Source: Demequina activiva (GTDB taxonomy: Bacteria; Actinomycetota; Actinomycetes; Actinomycetales; Demequinaceae). From it: a stretch of 64,000 nt of DNA. Shown here in pieces: positions 10,419 to 18,974 of the stretch. Under the pieces are notes generated by a model. The model did not search any database and was not told where the DNA came from. It was given only the letters and a program-made list of their open reading frames with translations. The position numbers and the translations under genes were made by a program. The DNA lies in assembly GCF_016862815.1 (NCBI RefSeq), contig NZ_BONR01000003.1:268542-332541 (forward strand), given 5' to 3'. The first letter of the stretch is position 1; each line of letters begins with the position of its first letter.

Positions 10419-10424
10419 ACCTTA
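10419..10424 (-). promoter_or_regulatory. Leaderless-type -10 of the PBP gene (TAAGGT)
   Basis: TAAGGT on the minus strand ends exactly 6 nt before the ATG at 10412, which places transcription start at the A of the start codon. No Shine-Dalgarno sequence fits in between. Confidence 0.5.
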
Positions 10425-10475
10425 CGTCCCATGCTCAACGTGCCACACGCATCGAGAGTTCCGATGCGGGCGCGT

Positions 10476-10481
10476 TACGCT
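10476..10481 (+). promoter_or_regulatory. Leaderless-type -10 (TACGCT) of the DUF4177-like gene
   Basis: TACGCT ends 6 nt before the ATG at 10488. TCGAGA (10452-10457), 18 bp upstream, is a weak -35 candidate. Confidence 0.45.
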
Positions 10482-10487
10482 CGTCTC

Positions 10488-10640
10488 ATGACTCAGTGGG
10501 AATATGCGACTGTACCGCTCATCGATCACGTCACCAAGCAGATCCTCGACCAGTGGGGCGAGGACGGCTGGGAGCTGGTGCAGGTGGTGACGGGTCCCAC
10601 GGGCGGCCTCGTCGCGTACCTCAAGCGCCCCAAGTCATGA
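10488..10640 (+). CDS. Small conserved DUF4177-type protein
   Basis: A 50-residue protein starting MTQWEYATVPL and containing QWGEDGWELVQVV, the core of the DUF4177 fold (Trp-Glu-Tyr start, then a GWELV strand). Such genes sit directly before the RidA gene in many actinobacteria; its function is unknown. The ATG at 10488 is chosen over an in-frame upstream ATG (10431) because the homologous sequence begins here and a leaderless -10 lies 6 nt before it. Its TGA overlaps the RidA start as ATGA, so the two are translationally coupled. Confidence 0.85.
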   Translation: MTQWEYATVPLIDHVTKQILDQWGEDGWELVQVVTGPTGGLVAYLKRPKS

Positions 10641-11110
10641 GCGCATCGGCCCGCCTTGCGGACCTGGGGCTGACGCTGCCCGAGGTCGCGACCCCGGTGG
10701 GCACCTACACCCCTGCCAGACGGCACGGTGACCTGGTCTACACGTCCGGCCAGCTGCCGCTGGTCGACGGCGAGCTGGTCGCCTCCGGGCTGGTGGGATC
10801 GCGCGCGGGCGATGTGGGCCCGGAGCGCGCCGTCGAGTGCGCCCGCGCCGCCGTCCTCAATGCGCTGGCCGCCGTCGCCGCCGCAGCCGGCGGCATCGAC
10901 TCCGTCCTGGGCATCGTCCGCATGACCGGGTACATCGCTTCCGCCCCGGGCTTCATCGGGCAGCCTGCGGTCCTCAATGGGGCCAGCGGCATCCTTGCGG
11001 ACGTGTTCGGCGAGCACGGTCGCCACGCGCGCTCCGCGGTGGGCGTCGCCTCGCTCCCGCTGGGAGCGCCGGTCGAGATCGAGCTGATCGCCCAGCTGCG
11101 TCCCCTCTAA
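10637..11110 (+). CDS. RidA family (YjgF/UK114) protein
   Basis: A 157-residue member of the RidA family, whose archetypes hydrolyse reactive enamine/imine intermediates made by PLP enzymes. Family features visible are VYTSGQLPLVDGE, the central helix ECARAAVLNALAAV, and SAVGVASLPLGAPVEIELIA near the C-terminus. The catalytic Arg of true RidA (normally before the last strand, in a context like ARxxVxVxxLP) appears as HARSAVGVASLPLG, with Arg present. The start overlaps the preceding stop by 4 bp. It belongs to the longer actinobacterial subgroup, so enzymatic activity is inferred. Confidence 0.88.
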   Translation: MSASARLADLGLTLPEVATPVGTYTPARRHGDLVYTSGQLPLVDGELVASGLVGSRAGDVGPERAVECARAAVLNALAAVAAAAGGIDSVLGIVRMTGYIASAPGFIGQPAVLNGASGILADVFGEHGRHARSAVGVASLPLGAPVEIELIAQLRPL

Positions 11111-11185
11111 CCCGCTGCGGCGCCGGCTGAGCGCCGTGGCCAACACGTGCCGACGCTGTGAGGCAGATGCGGTGGCGAGGCCTCG

Positions 11186-11878
11186 TCAGCGCGAGCGAGC
11201 GCGCAGGCGCTCGGGCTCGTAGACCTCGACGGAGCCGATGTGGACGTCGATCCATCCGCGCGAGGCGAAGTCCGCGAGCGCCTTGTTGACCGTCTCGCGC
11301 GAGGCGCCCACCAGCTGGGCGAGCTCCTCCTGGGTCAGCCCGTGACGCACCGTCACGTGGCCGCGCTCCATGCGTCCGAACCGGTGACCGAGGTCGAGGA
11401 TCGCCTTGGCCACGCGGCCGGGGACGTCGGAGAAGACCAGGTCGGCCATGGTGTTGGAGATGCGGCGGATGCGCTGGGCGAGTGCTCGCAGCAGGTGGCG
11501 CGACATCTCGAGGTGATCGTCGAGCCATTCGTCGAGCACAGCCTTGGGCAGCTCGTAGATCACGCTGTCCTCGACGGCGTGGGCGCGCGACAGCCGCGGA
11601 CCGGGATCGAACACCGACAGCTCGCCCAGCATGTCGCCCACACCCAGCAGGCCCAGCAGGTTCTCGCGTCCGTCACGGGCGGTGCGGGCCATCTTGACCT
11701 TGCCCTTGACGATCACATAGAGCGCGTGGCCCTCGTCGCCCTCGTTGAAGATGACGTCGCCCTTCGCGAGCTCCGTGCGGGTCATCATGGCGATGAGCGA
11801 GCGCGCGCTGTTGCCATCCATCCCGCCGAAGAGCGGGGAGGAACGCAGCAGCTGCTCCTCGCGGGGCGACTCACCCAT
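11186..11878 (-). CDS. crp: Crp/Fnr-family regulator (cAMP receptor-like)
   Basis: Global transcription regulator with an N-terminal cyclic-nucleotide domain and a C-terminal winged helix. The cNMP pocket shows GDVIFNEGDEG, GDMLGELSVFDPGPRLSRAHA (the Glu and Arg-Ser/Ala positions that bind cAMP) and a long dimer helix. The HTH reads LTQEELAQLVGASRETVNKAL. The protein corresponds to mycobacterial Crp (Rv3676) and corynebacterial GlxR by sequence and by its place next to nth and the PBP. I choose ATG 11878; ATG 11896 is possible and would deepen the overlap with the upstream ORF from 8 to 26 bp. Confidence 0.9.
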   Translation of the reverse strand: MGESPREEQLLRSSPLFGGMDGNSARSLIAMMTRTELAKGDVIFNEGDEGHALYVIVKGKVKMARTARDGRENLLGLLGVGDMLGELSVFDPGPRLSRAHAVEDSVIYELPKAVLDEWLDDHLEMSRHLLRALAQRIRRISNTMADLVFSDVPGRVAKAILDLGHRFGRMERGHVTVRHGLTQEELAQLVGASRETVNKALADFASRGWIDVHIGSVEVYEPERLRARSR

Positions 11879-12290
11879 GGTCGCCGCCCCGACCATGAGG
11901 TCCCACTCGGCGCTCGTGCCCCAGTGCTCTCACCATCTGCGCGGTCACCATCTCCAGATTGTCGCCTACACGGTCTTCATACGACTTTAGCCGTGCATCC
12001 AGCGATACGAGGGCTTCCACGCTGGTGGGGGTGGCGGTCCGCTTCTCCGGCCACACGGCTCCCGCGAGCTCCGAGGTGGTGGGCGCATCCGCTGCCAGCG
12101 CCTCCCACGCGTCGTCGACGCCCAGGCGCTCGAGCTCCTGCACATCGGTCAGCTGCGCGATGGCGAGGTCCTTGCGCGCCTGCACCAGGCGGCGCCACCA
12201 GCGCACGCGCGCGAGCTCACGGCGGATCTCGCGTCGACGGTGGCGGAGGTCGGTGACCTCGGGCGAGACGTCCGACGTGGGCACTGTCAC
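11871..12290 (-). CDS. Helical RsiG-like conserved actinobacterial protein
   Basis: A 139-residue, highly charged, mostly helical protein with no membrane segment. The N-terminal helix ELARVRWWRRLVQARKDL matches the spacing R-x3-Q-x3-D, which is the end of the c-di-GMP-binding motif E-x3-S-x2-R-x3-Q-x3-D of the anti-sigma factor RsiG; the Ser position is Arg here and Glu is one residue off. The C-terminal helix (SLDARLKSYEDRVGDNLEMV) could form the partner of an antiparallel coiled coil. It overlaps crp, so it is probably co-transcribed with it. The start is GTG 12290 or GTG 12284, the latter better spaced from GGAGG. Family membership is tentative. Confidence 0.7.
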   Translation of the reverse strand: MTVPTSDVSPEVTDLRHRRREIRRELARVRWWRRLVQARKDLAIAQLTDVQELERLGVDDAWEALAADAPTTSELAGAVWPEKRTATPTSVEALVSLDARLKSYEDRVGDNLEMVTAQMVRALGHERRVGPHGRGGDHG

Positions 12291-12371
12291 CTCCGAGCGA
12301 TAGGGGTCGAGGCGCAGCGGCCTCCGACGCCCTGTCTATCGGCCCGCGGAGGCTGGGCCTTGAGGGTCGCC

Positions 12372-12377
12372 TAGGGT
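12372..12377 (+). promoter_or_regulatory. Leaderless-type -10 of nth (TAGGGT)
   Basis: TAGGGT ends 6 nt before the nth ATG at 12384; there is no room for a ribosome binding site. Confidence 0.5.
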
Positions 12378-12383
12378 TGACGC

Positions 12384-13088
12384 ATGGCCTCCCGCACCCC
12401 GCTCACCGTCGCATCGGCGCGCATGGATGCGCCGCCTGTCGCGCTGACGCGCCGCGCGCGCTCCATCAACCGAATGCTCGCGGAGGTGTACCCCGATGCG
12501 CACTGCGAGCTGGACTACCGGACGCCCTTCCAGCTGCTCGTCGCGACCGTGCTGAGCGCGCAGTGCACCGACGTGCGGGTCAACCAGGTCACGCCCGCGC
12601 TGTTCGCCCGCTTCCCTGACGCCACGGCCCTGTCCGGCGCGGATCGGCACGAGCTCGAGGCGCTCATCAGGCCCACGGGCTTCTACCGGGCCAAGGCGGA
12701 GTCGCTGCTGGGCCTCAGTCGCGACATCGTCGAGCGCTACGACGGCGAGGTGCCTGGCCGGCTGGGGGAGCTGACCACGCTGCGGGGCGTGGGACGCAAG
12801 ACCGCGAACGTGGTCCTGGGCAATGCGTTCGGCGTTCCCGGGATCACGGTGGACACCCACATGGGCCGGCTGGCGCGCCGGCTGGGCCTCACCGTCAGCG
12901 AGGATCCCGTGGTGATCGAGCGCGACCTGATGGCGCTGATCGAGCGGCGCGAGTGGACGCTGTGGTCGCACCGGATCATCTTCCATGGCAGGCGGCGCTG
13001 CAAGGCGCGCAAGCCGGAGTGCGGCGCGTGCGAGATCGCGGCACTGTGTCCTTCGGCTCCCGGCGCGAGGTCGAAGCCGGCGGCGTGA
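12384..13088 (+). CDS. nth: Endonuclease III
   Basis: Base-excision repair glycosylase/AP lyase that removes oxidised pyrimidines. 234 residues. The helix-hairpin-helix [20 protein letters not shown] holds catalytic Lys139, and the catalytic Asp157 lies in [10 protein letters not shown]. The [4Fe-4S] cluster ligands Cys206, Cys213, Cys216 and Cys222 follow the C-x6-C-x2-C-x5-C pattern. It is divergent from the crp unit, as in other actinobacteria. A 25-residue N-terminal extension precedes the core and could be shorter if a downstream start is used. Confidence 0.96.
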   Translation: MASRTPLTVASARMDAPPVALTRRARSINRMLAEVYPDAHCELDYRTPFQLLVATVLSAQCTDVRVNQVTPALFARFPDATALSGADRHELEALIRPTGFYRAKAESLLGLSRDIVERYDGEVPGRLGELTTLRGVGRKTANVVLGNAFGVPGITVDTHMGRLARRLGLTVSEDPVVIERDLMALIERREWTLWSHRIIFHGRRRCKARKPECGACEIAALCPSAPGARSKPAA

Positions 13089-13122
13089 CGGGTCCCGCGA
13101 GGGTGCGCACTCCCGGGTGAGC

Positions 13123-13518
13123 TCAGTGAGCCTCGCCTCGTTCTGACGGCTGCTCGGACGTCTGCGGCGACCCATCGCCGTCGGCGACGCGCGCGTCGAG
13201 ATCAGCGAGCTCGTGGAACGCCTTCGCACGCATGGGGGTGCGGATCAGGTAGGACGAGCGCGCGACGGCCATGGAGCCCACGGAGGAGGTCGCGAGCTGA
13301 AGCGCGATGATCACCGCCACCTTCACCGCGTTGCTGATGCCGGGCTGCATCAGCAGCGCGCCGGTCACGACCAGGACGATGCCCAGGCCGGCGGCGGTGC
13401 CCACGGCGGAGATGCGGGTGTAGACGTCCGGGAACCGCACGATTCCCAACGCCGCCGTGAGGAACACGAGCCCACCCGCCACGATCAGGACCTGCCCCAG
13501 GATCTCGAGGACGCTCAT
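13123..13518 (-). CDS. mrpG: Mrp Na+/H+ antiporter subunit G
   Basis: Small membrane subunit of the multi-subunit monovalent cation/proton antiporter. 131 residues, with three membrane helices in the first ~95 (EILGQVLIVAGGLVFLTAAL, then GTAAGLGIVLVVTGALLM, then VKVAVIIALQLATSSV). The family motif GIVRFPDVYTRISA is present. A hydrophilic tail of about 35 residues follows (PMRAKAFHEL...). The start ATG overlaps the mrpF stop (ATGA). Last gene of the mrp operon. Confidence 0.93.
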   Translation of the reverse strand: MSVLEILGQVLIVAGGLVFLTAALGIVRFPDVYTRISAVGTAAGLGIVLVVTGALLMQPGISNAVKVAVIIALQLATSSVGSMAVARSSYLIRTPMRAKAFHELADLDARVADGDGSPQTSEQPSERGEAH

Positions 13519-13772
13519 CGGGTCCCCCTCGTGAGCGCTCGCGCGAGCGAGAGCGTCGCAAGGAATCCCACCACGCTCGCCACCAGCACGAGGTCGAAGG
13601 TCGCGGCAGAGGCCATGCGGACTCCCACGAGCGCGATGATGCCGATCATGCCGAAGAACAGCAGGTCCGCCGCGACCACCCTGTCCGCCTCGGACGGGCC
13701 GGCGATCATGCGATAGGTGCTGGCCAGGCATGCCACCACGAGCAGGCCGAGCCCGATGTCGATGCCGATCAC
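13515..13772 (-). CDS. mrpF: Mrp Na+/H+ antiporter subunit F
   Basis: An 85-residue subunit with three membrane helices and the family core RMIAGPSEADRVVAADLL. The GTG start at 13772 is chosen because it overlaps the mrpE stop (GTGA), matching the 4-bp overlaps throughout the operon, and because the protein then has the family length. Confidence 0.93.
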   Translation of the reverse strand: MIGIDIGLGLLVVACLASTYRMIAGPSEADRVVAADLLFFGMIGIIALVGVRMASAATFDLVLVASVVGFLATLSLARALTRGTR

Positions 13773-14134
13773 TGCGGACCTCCTTGACGTCGCATGGCAT
13801 GGAGCATGCGCCCCTCGATGTCGCGCAGCTCTCTGCGCAGGGACTCCGCGTCGGGGTGATACATCCCGTGCACGTACAGGTCGCGGGGGCTGTCGTCCGA
13901 GGCCGCTCTCGAGGTGCCCAGCGTCAGCGTGCCCGGCGTCAGGGTGATGAGGGCCGCGAGCACGGTGAGCTCGGCATCCGTCCGGCAGCGCGTGGGCAGG
14001 ATCGCGACCCCGGGATCGGAGCGCTGGCCTGGAGTGAGGTTGTCCCACACCACGGTGGCATTGGAGATCACCACCCGTGTGGCGAACCAGATCGCGAACC
14101 ACACGAGCCTGACCGGCCAGGTGATGATGCTCAT
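13769..14134 (-). CDS. mrpE: Mrp Na+/H+ antiporter subunit E
   Basis: A 121-residue subunit. The N-terminus (ITWPVRLVWFAIWFATRVV) is a membrane helix, followed by SNATVVWDNLTPG and the family signature LTVLAALITLTPGTLTLG, then a C-terminal cytoplasmic domain with DLYVHGMYHPDAESLR. It is shorter than the ~160 residues of Bacillus MrpE, as in other actinobacteria. Both ends overlap neighbours by 4 bp. Confidence 0.92.
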   Translation of the reverse strand: MSIITWPVRLVWFAIWFATRVVISNATVVWDNLTPGQRSDPGVAILPTRCRTDAELTVLAALITLTPGTLTLGTSRAASDDSPRDLYVHGMYHPDAESLRRELRDIEGRMLHAMRRQGGPQ

Positions 14135-15717
14135 GAGTTCAGCACCGCCTCGACGTAGCCGCTGGTGTCGACCAGGCCCTGGGCCGCGGTCTCCGATAGC
14201 CCCAGCAGGAACTCTGCGCCGAGGCCGAGCGCCAGGCTCACCACCACGAGGAACACGGCGGGGAGCGCGAGCGGGAGGCTGATGCGGCTCCGCTCGTGGT
14301 GCGTCGCGTCCTCGGGGTGCTGCACCGGCGACAGCACCGTGCTGGCCTCGTGGTGGGCGTGAGCGCCGCGCTCGAGGGGCCAGGGGTGCGGAGCCGGGCT
14401 GGAGCCGTCCGGTGCCTGGGGCTTGCCCCAGAACGCGTTCGACCAGATCTTGAGCATCGACATGAGCGTGACCAGGCTGGCCAGCACCATCACGCCCGCG
14501 GCCACCAGCTGTCCCTCGGACACCGAGGCCAGGACCAGCCCGAGCTTGCCGACGAATCCGGAGAACGGAGGAATGCCGGCGAGCGACAGCGCCGCCGCGA
14601 AGAACGCGACCGCGATCAGCGGCTCGCGGCGCGCCAGCCCGCCCAGCCGGTCGAGGGATCCGGTGCCGTACCGCACCTCGATCGCCCCGGTGGACAGGAA
14701 GAGCGAGGCCTTCACGATCATGTGGTGGATGAGATAGAAGATTCCCGCCGCGAGTCCGGCCACGCCGAACAGGGCGACGCCCATGAGGATGTAGCCGATG
14801 CCGCTCACCATGTTGAACGTGAGGATGGCGCGCGGGCTCTTCTCTCCCACGGCGCCGAGCACGCCCACGATCATCGTCACGGTGAACGCCACGACGCCGA
14901 TCCACAGGAAGCGGCTGTCGCCCTCGAACACCACGGCATAGATGCGGTAGATCGCGTAGATCGCGACCTTGGTGTGCAGGCCGGAGAACATCGCCGTCAT
15001 CGCCGGAGAGGTGGCGGGGTACGCCTGCGTGAGCCACCCGTGGACGGGGAACACCGCCGCCTTGATCGAGAGAGCGAACAGGCAGATCGCCATGGCCACG
15101 GCCACGGCGTCCGAGGATGCTGCGGCACCGGCCAGCTCCGCGAGGTTCACCGTGCCTGCGACGCCGTAGACGAACGCCACTCCGGCGAGGAACACCGTGG
15201 ACGTCAACAGGTTCACCAGCACGTACATGCGCGCGCCGGCGATCCTCCGCAGCCTCGCCTTGCCCGGCGCGGCCAGGATGAACAGCGCGTAGGACGGCAG
15301 GAGCATCACTTCGATGAACACGAAGAGGTTGAAGAGGTCCGCAGTGAGCAGCGCGCCATTGACACCCGCGGTCAGCACCAGCACCAGCGGGGCGAAGTAG
15401 CGGCGCCGCGCGAAGCCCGAGGCGATGGCGAAGGCCGTGCACGTGAGCGTCAGGAGCATGGTCGCGGTCAGCATGAGCGCTGTGAGCATGTCCGCGGCGA
15501 ACGGGATCGCGATCCCCACGGGCCACAGGCCCACTCCGTGCGCGAGGGTGCCGCCGTCCGCGCTCGCGACCACGGTGGCCACGGCCCCGGCGAGGCCGAG
15601 CGCCAGCACTGCTGTCAGCACCACGAGCGTGGACCGGGTGCGGCGTGCCAGCAGCACGAGCACCGCTGCGGCGACCAGCGGCACCGCGACCAGCAGCGGA
15701 AGCATGGCCCCAGTCAT
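14131..15717 (-). CDS. mrpD: Mrp Na+/H+ antiporter subunit D
   Basis: 528-residue polytopic subunit related to the NuoL/M/N proton-channel subunits of complex I. The proton-antiporter module with the broken-helix lysines is visible: FALSIKAAVFPVHGWLTQAYP, MFSGLHTKVAIYAIYRIY and HHMIVKASLFLSTGAIE. Charged loops follow, including a His/Glu-rich insert at about residues 437-465 (PLERGAHAHHEAST). Overlaps mrpC and mrpE by 4 bp each. Confidence 0.95.
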   Translation of the reverse strand: MTGAMLPLLVAVPLVAAAVLVLLARRTRSTLVVLTAVLALGLAGAVATVVASADGGTLAHGVGLWPVGIAIPFAADMLTALMLTATMLLTLTCTAFAIASGFARRRYFAPLVLVLTAGVNGALLTADLFNLFVFIEVMLLPSYALFILAAPGKARLRRIAGARMYVLVNLLTSTVFLAGVAFVYGVAGTVNLAELAGAAASSDAVAVAMAICLFALSIKAAVFPVHGWLTQAYPATSPAMTAMFSGLHTKVAIYAIYRIYAVVFEGDSRFLWIGVVAFTVTMIVGVLGAVGEKSPRAILTFNMVSGIGYILMGVALFGVAGLAAGIFYLIHHMIVKASLFLSTGAIEVRYGTGSLDRLGGLARREPLIAVAFFAAALSLAGIPPFSGFVGKLGLVLASVSEGQLVAAGVMVLASLVTLMSMLKIWSNAFWGKPQAPDGSSPAPHPWPLERGAHAHHEASTVLSPVQHPEDATHHERSRISLPLALPAVFLVVVSLALGLGAEFLLGLSETAAQGLVDTSGYVEAVLNS

Positions 15718-16088
15718 GAGGTCCCTCCCTGCTCCCGCGTGGGCTGGGACGCCTGTGTGCCCGGCTCGCTGTCCCGTTGCGGGGGCTGCGACATGTCGTC
15801 GTCGTGACGGCCCGTCACGGCGAGCACGAGCATGACGATCGTGATCGCGAAGGCGATCACGATGGCCGTCAGCACGAAGGCCTGCGGCAAGGGGTCCGCG
15901 ACGAGCGAGGGGTCCAGGTCGCCGCCGATGGGCTCGTCCCGCCTGTCCGTGCCTCCCGCGGCGATGATGATCAGGTTGACGGCGTGGCTCAGGAGCACGA
16001 ACCCCAGGATCACCCGCAGCATCTCGCGGCGCGAGAACAGGTAGACGGCGCCGGCGACGAGCACTCCGGCTGCGATCGCGATGCTCAT
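15714..16088 (-). CDS. mrpC: Mrp Na+/H+ antiporter subunit C
   Basis: A 124-residue NuoK-like subunit with three membrane helices: AIAAGVLVAGAVYLFSR, RVILGFVLLSHAVNLIIIA and AFVLTAIVIAFAITIVMLVL, the usual NuoK/MrpC arrangement. A charged tail of about 30 residues follows. It overlaps mrpA(B) and mrpD by 4 bp each. Confidence 0.94.
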   Translation of the reverse strand: MSIAIAAGVLVAGAVYLFSRREMLRVILGFVLLSHAVNLIIIAAGGTDRRDEPIGGDLDPSLVADPLPQAFVLTAIVIAFAITIVMLVLAVTGRHDDDMSQPPQRDSEPGTQASQPTREQGGTS

Positions 16089-18889
16089 GAGCGAGCCACC
16101 TCCTCCTCGGTGGGCTGGGCCGGGGCGGGCGTCGCGTCCTCCGCCAGCGGCGGCCGTGGCGTGCGAGGCAGGCCCAGCAGGTTCATCGCGGCGAGCACGA
16201 CGCCGATCACGGCGAGGTACACGCCGATGTCGAACAGCAGCGCGCTCGTGAGGTGCAGGCTGCCCACGTACAGGTGCAGGGTGGCGAGGAACGATCCGTT
16301 CAGGTAGCCGAGGAGCCCCGTCACCGTCGCGACCAGCACGCCGGCGCCGATGAGCACCAGGAACGGCTGCCGCAGTCGCGCGACGTCGTCCGTGGGCGCC
16401 GCCAGGTAGAGCAGCGCGAAGCCGGCGCCGCCCATCAGCGCGGCGATGAAGCCGCCTCCCGGCTCCTGATGCCCCCGCAGCAGCAGGATGACGGACAGGA
16501 GGACCGTGAGAGGGCCCACGAGACGCGTGAGCGTCCGCGTGAACACCGAGTTCGCCAGGGCATCAGCCAATGCCTGCGAGCGGTCGATCGGCGGTTCGGG
16601 CTGCCGGTCGTCGAGCTCGCGACGCACCCGCAGGAGGATCACGATGGTCAGTCCTGCGATGCCCAGCACCGTGAGCTCCCCGAGGGTGTCGAGCGCGCGG
16701 AAGTCGACGAGGATGGTGTTGACGATGTTCGCGCCACCCGTCTCGCTCTCGCCCTCGCGCACGTAGTAGTCGCCAGCGTTCGACAGGCTGCGGCGCCCCG
16801 TCAGAGCCATGACTGCGGCGGTGGTGGCGATGCCGGCGCCCACCGCGATCAGGGCGGGGACGATGGCGCCGCGACGGGTCTGCTTGGCGAACGTGCGGGG
16901 CAGGCGCCGCAGCAGCAGCACCATGACCACCACCGTGAGGATCTCGACCAGCAGCTGGGTCATCGCGACGTCCGCGGCGCCGAGCGAGTAGAACCAGGCC
17001 GTGATGGCGAAGCCGACCACGCCGATGACGACCACGGCCGTGATGCGCGTGCGGGACGCGACCGCACCCGCGACGCCGGCGAGCACCAGCACCAGGAGGC
17101 CCCAGTCCAGCGCGGTCGAGGGGCCGGTCACGCGCTCCGCGAGATCGAGACCGCCCATCCCGGCCGCGAGCGCGAGTCCCAGCAGGCACAGGATGGGGAT
17201 CAGCAGGTGCCGGCGCGGGGAGGTCGTGGCGGTCAGTCCGCCCACCCACGCGCCCAGCCGCTCCGTGCCCGCGCGCACGCTGTCGACCACCGCGAGTCCG
17301 GACCACGGCCAGTGCAGAGGTTGGAGAACGGCATCCACGCGGCGCCGTCCCACGGCCATGAGCACGCCAGCGGTGATCACGAGGACGGACAGGATCAGGG
17401 CCGGGGTGACGCCGTGCCACAGGCTGAGGTGCTTGTCGACGGTGGTCCCTGAGGCCGCTGTGGCCGCGCCGCTCACCAGGCCGTCGAGCGCGCCGGGCAC
17501 CAGCCCGAGCACGAGGCCTGCCACGGCCGGCAGCGCGACTGGCAGCCACAGCAGCGGCGACGCCTCCTGGAGAGGCGTCGCACTGTCGGGGTGGTCCGCA
17601 GTGCTGCTGAACGCACCGATCACCAGGCGTGCGCAGTACGCGAACGTGAACACCGCGAACACGGCGATGAGGATGGCCAGCATGGGCCCCAGCCAGGCGG
17701 CGCCGGGGGCCTCCCAGAACGCGTCGAGCAGGCTCTCCTTGCTGACGAAGCCCAGCAGCGGCGGGATGCCCGCCATCGACGCGGCCGCCAGGATGGTGAT
17801 GGTGGCGGTGACGGGCATGCGGGCGCCCACCCCGCCGAGCTTGCGGATGTCGCGCGTGCCCACGGTGTGGTCGATCACGCCGACGGCGAGGAACAGCGAG
17901 GACTTGAACAGTGCGTGGGCGATGGTGTGGACGATCGCCGCCGCGAGCGCCTCCGGCGTCCCGACCCCGATCATGGCGACCAGGAAGCCCAGCTGGCTGA
18001 TGGTGGAGTACGCCAGCAGCTCCTTGAGGTCGTGGCGCTTGAGCGCGGCGATGGATCCGAGCGCGGCCGTGATCAGACCGGCCGTGACCAGCAGGGAGGA
18101 CCACAGTGGGACGCCGGCCAGCGCGGGCGAGAAGCGGAACAGTAGGTAGATTCCGGCCTTCACCATCGCCGCAGCATGGAGGTAGGCGCTCACGGGGGTG
18201 ATCGCGACCATCGAGTCAGGCAGCCAGGCCTGGAACGGGAACTGCGCTGACTTGGTGAACGCCGCGATGCCCAGCAGCGCCGCCACGGTGGCGGTGAAGG
18301 CGGCATCCTCCGCCCAGATCCCATCCGCGAGGATGGTGCTGATGCGCGTCGACCCCACTCCCACCGCCATCACGACGGCGGCGGACAGCAGGGCGAGACC
18401 GCCCAGCACCGTCACCAGGAGCGTGCGGATCGCCGGCTCCCGGCCGCCCGCGCCGGAGCGCGCGATGAGGAAGAACGAGCACAGCGTGGTCGCCTCCCAG
18501 GCCACGAAGAGCACCACCACGTCATCGGCCAGCACCAGCAGCAGCATGGCCGCGGCGAACAGCGTCATGAGGCCGTAGAAGGAGCTGTGCCGCCCGTGCG
18601 GGAGGTATCCAGCCGAGTAGGCGAGGACCACGGCGCCGATGACGAGCACGAGGAGCGCGAACACAAGCGACAGGCCATCGAGCCTCAGGGACAGCTCCAC
18701 GCCGAGCGTGGGCATCCATGCCAGCGTCTCCTCCCGCACGCCGCCCGAGGACGCCGAGGCGATGATGGCCGCCACGGCCAGCAGCGCGCCGGCCAACGGC
18801 CAGCCTGCGGCCCTCCCGACGTACCGGCCGAGCACAGGCGCGGCCAGCGCCGTCAGGAAGACGATGAGAACGCTCAGAGCTATCAACAC
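16085..18889 (-). CDS. mrpA: Mrp antiporter subunit A fused to subunit B
   Basis: 934-residue polytopic subunit. The N-terminal ~500 residues are a NuoL-like module (SAQFPFQAWLPDSMVAITPV; HAAAMVKAGIYLLFRF; HTIAHALFKSSLFLAVGVID), followed by the MrpA-specific extension. The last ~130 residues are MrpB-like: RTLTRLVGPLTVLLSVILLL, then RGHQEPGGGFIAALMGG, the MrpB signature. The fusion explains the absence of a separate mrpB. GTG start; first gene of the operon, whose complete AB-C-D-E-F-G set implies a working Na+/H+ antiporter for pH and salt homeostasis. Confidence 0.95.
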   Translation of the reverse strand: MLIALSVLIVFLTALAAPVLGRYVGRAAGWPLAGALLAVAAIIASASSGGVREETLAWMPTLGVELSLRLDGLSLVFALLVLVIGAVVLAYSAGYLPHGRHSSFYGLMTLFAAAMLLLVLADDVVVLFVAWEATTLCSFFLIARSGAGGREPAIRTLLVTVLGGLALLSAAVVMAVGVGSTRISTILADGIWAEDAAFTATVAALLGIAAFTKSAQFPFQAWLPDSMVAITPVSAYLHAAAMVKAGIYLLFRFSPALAGVPLWSSLLVTAGLITAALGSIAALKRHDLKELLAYSTISQLGFLVAMIGVGTPEALAAAIVHTIAHALFKSSLFLAVGVIDHTVGTRDIRKLGGVGARMPVTATITILAAASMAGIPPLLGFVSKESLLDAFWEAPGAAWLGPMLAILIAVFAVFTFAYCARLVIGAFSSTADHPDSATPLQEASPLLWLPVALPAVAGLVLGLVPGALDGLVSGAATAASGTTVDKHLSLWHGVTPALILSVLVITAGVLMAVGRRRVDAVLQPLHWPWSGLAVVDSVRAGTERLGAWVGGLTATTSPRRHLLIPILCLLGLALAAGMGGLDLAERVTGPSTALDWGLLVLVLAGVAGAVASRTRITAVVVIGVVGFAITAWFYSLGAADVAMTQLLVEILTVVVMVLLLRRLPRTFAKQTRRGAIVPALIAVGAGIATTAAVMALTGRRSLSNAGDYYVREGESETGGANIVNTILVDFRALDTLGELTVLGIAGLTIVILLRVRRELDDRQPEPPIDRSQALADALANSVFTRTLTRLVGPLTVLLSVILLLRGHQEPGGGFIAALMGGAGFALLYLAAPTDDVARLRQPFLVLIGAGVLVATVTGLLGYLNGSFLATLHLYVGSLHLTSALLFDIGVYLAVIGVVLAAMNLLGLPRTPRPPLAEDATPAPAQPTEEEVARS

Positions 18890-18937
18890 GGTCCCGGGGG
18901 TCGTCGGATCAGGGTCACCGTCGGGCCGGGGGCACGT

Positions 18938-18955
18938 ATCTCACGGCGGTGAGAT
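18938..18955. promoter_or_regulatory. Inverted repeat upstream of the mrp operon
   Basis: ATCTCAC-GGCG-GTGAGAT (7-bp arms) lies 49-66 bp before the mrpA start. It is well placed for an operator or a leader hairpin; no regulator is identified. Confidence 0.45.
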
Positions 18956-18974
18956 CGCACCACGGCGCCAACGC

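Noticed and set aside
13123..18889. Apparent absence of mrpB from the operon
   Set aside because: The C-terminal ~130 residues of the mrpA product carry the MrpB signature (RGHQEPGGGFIAALMGG), so the gene is fused, not missing.
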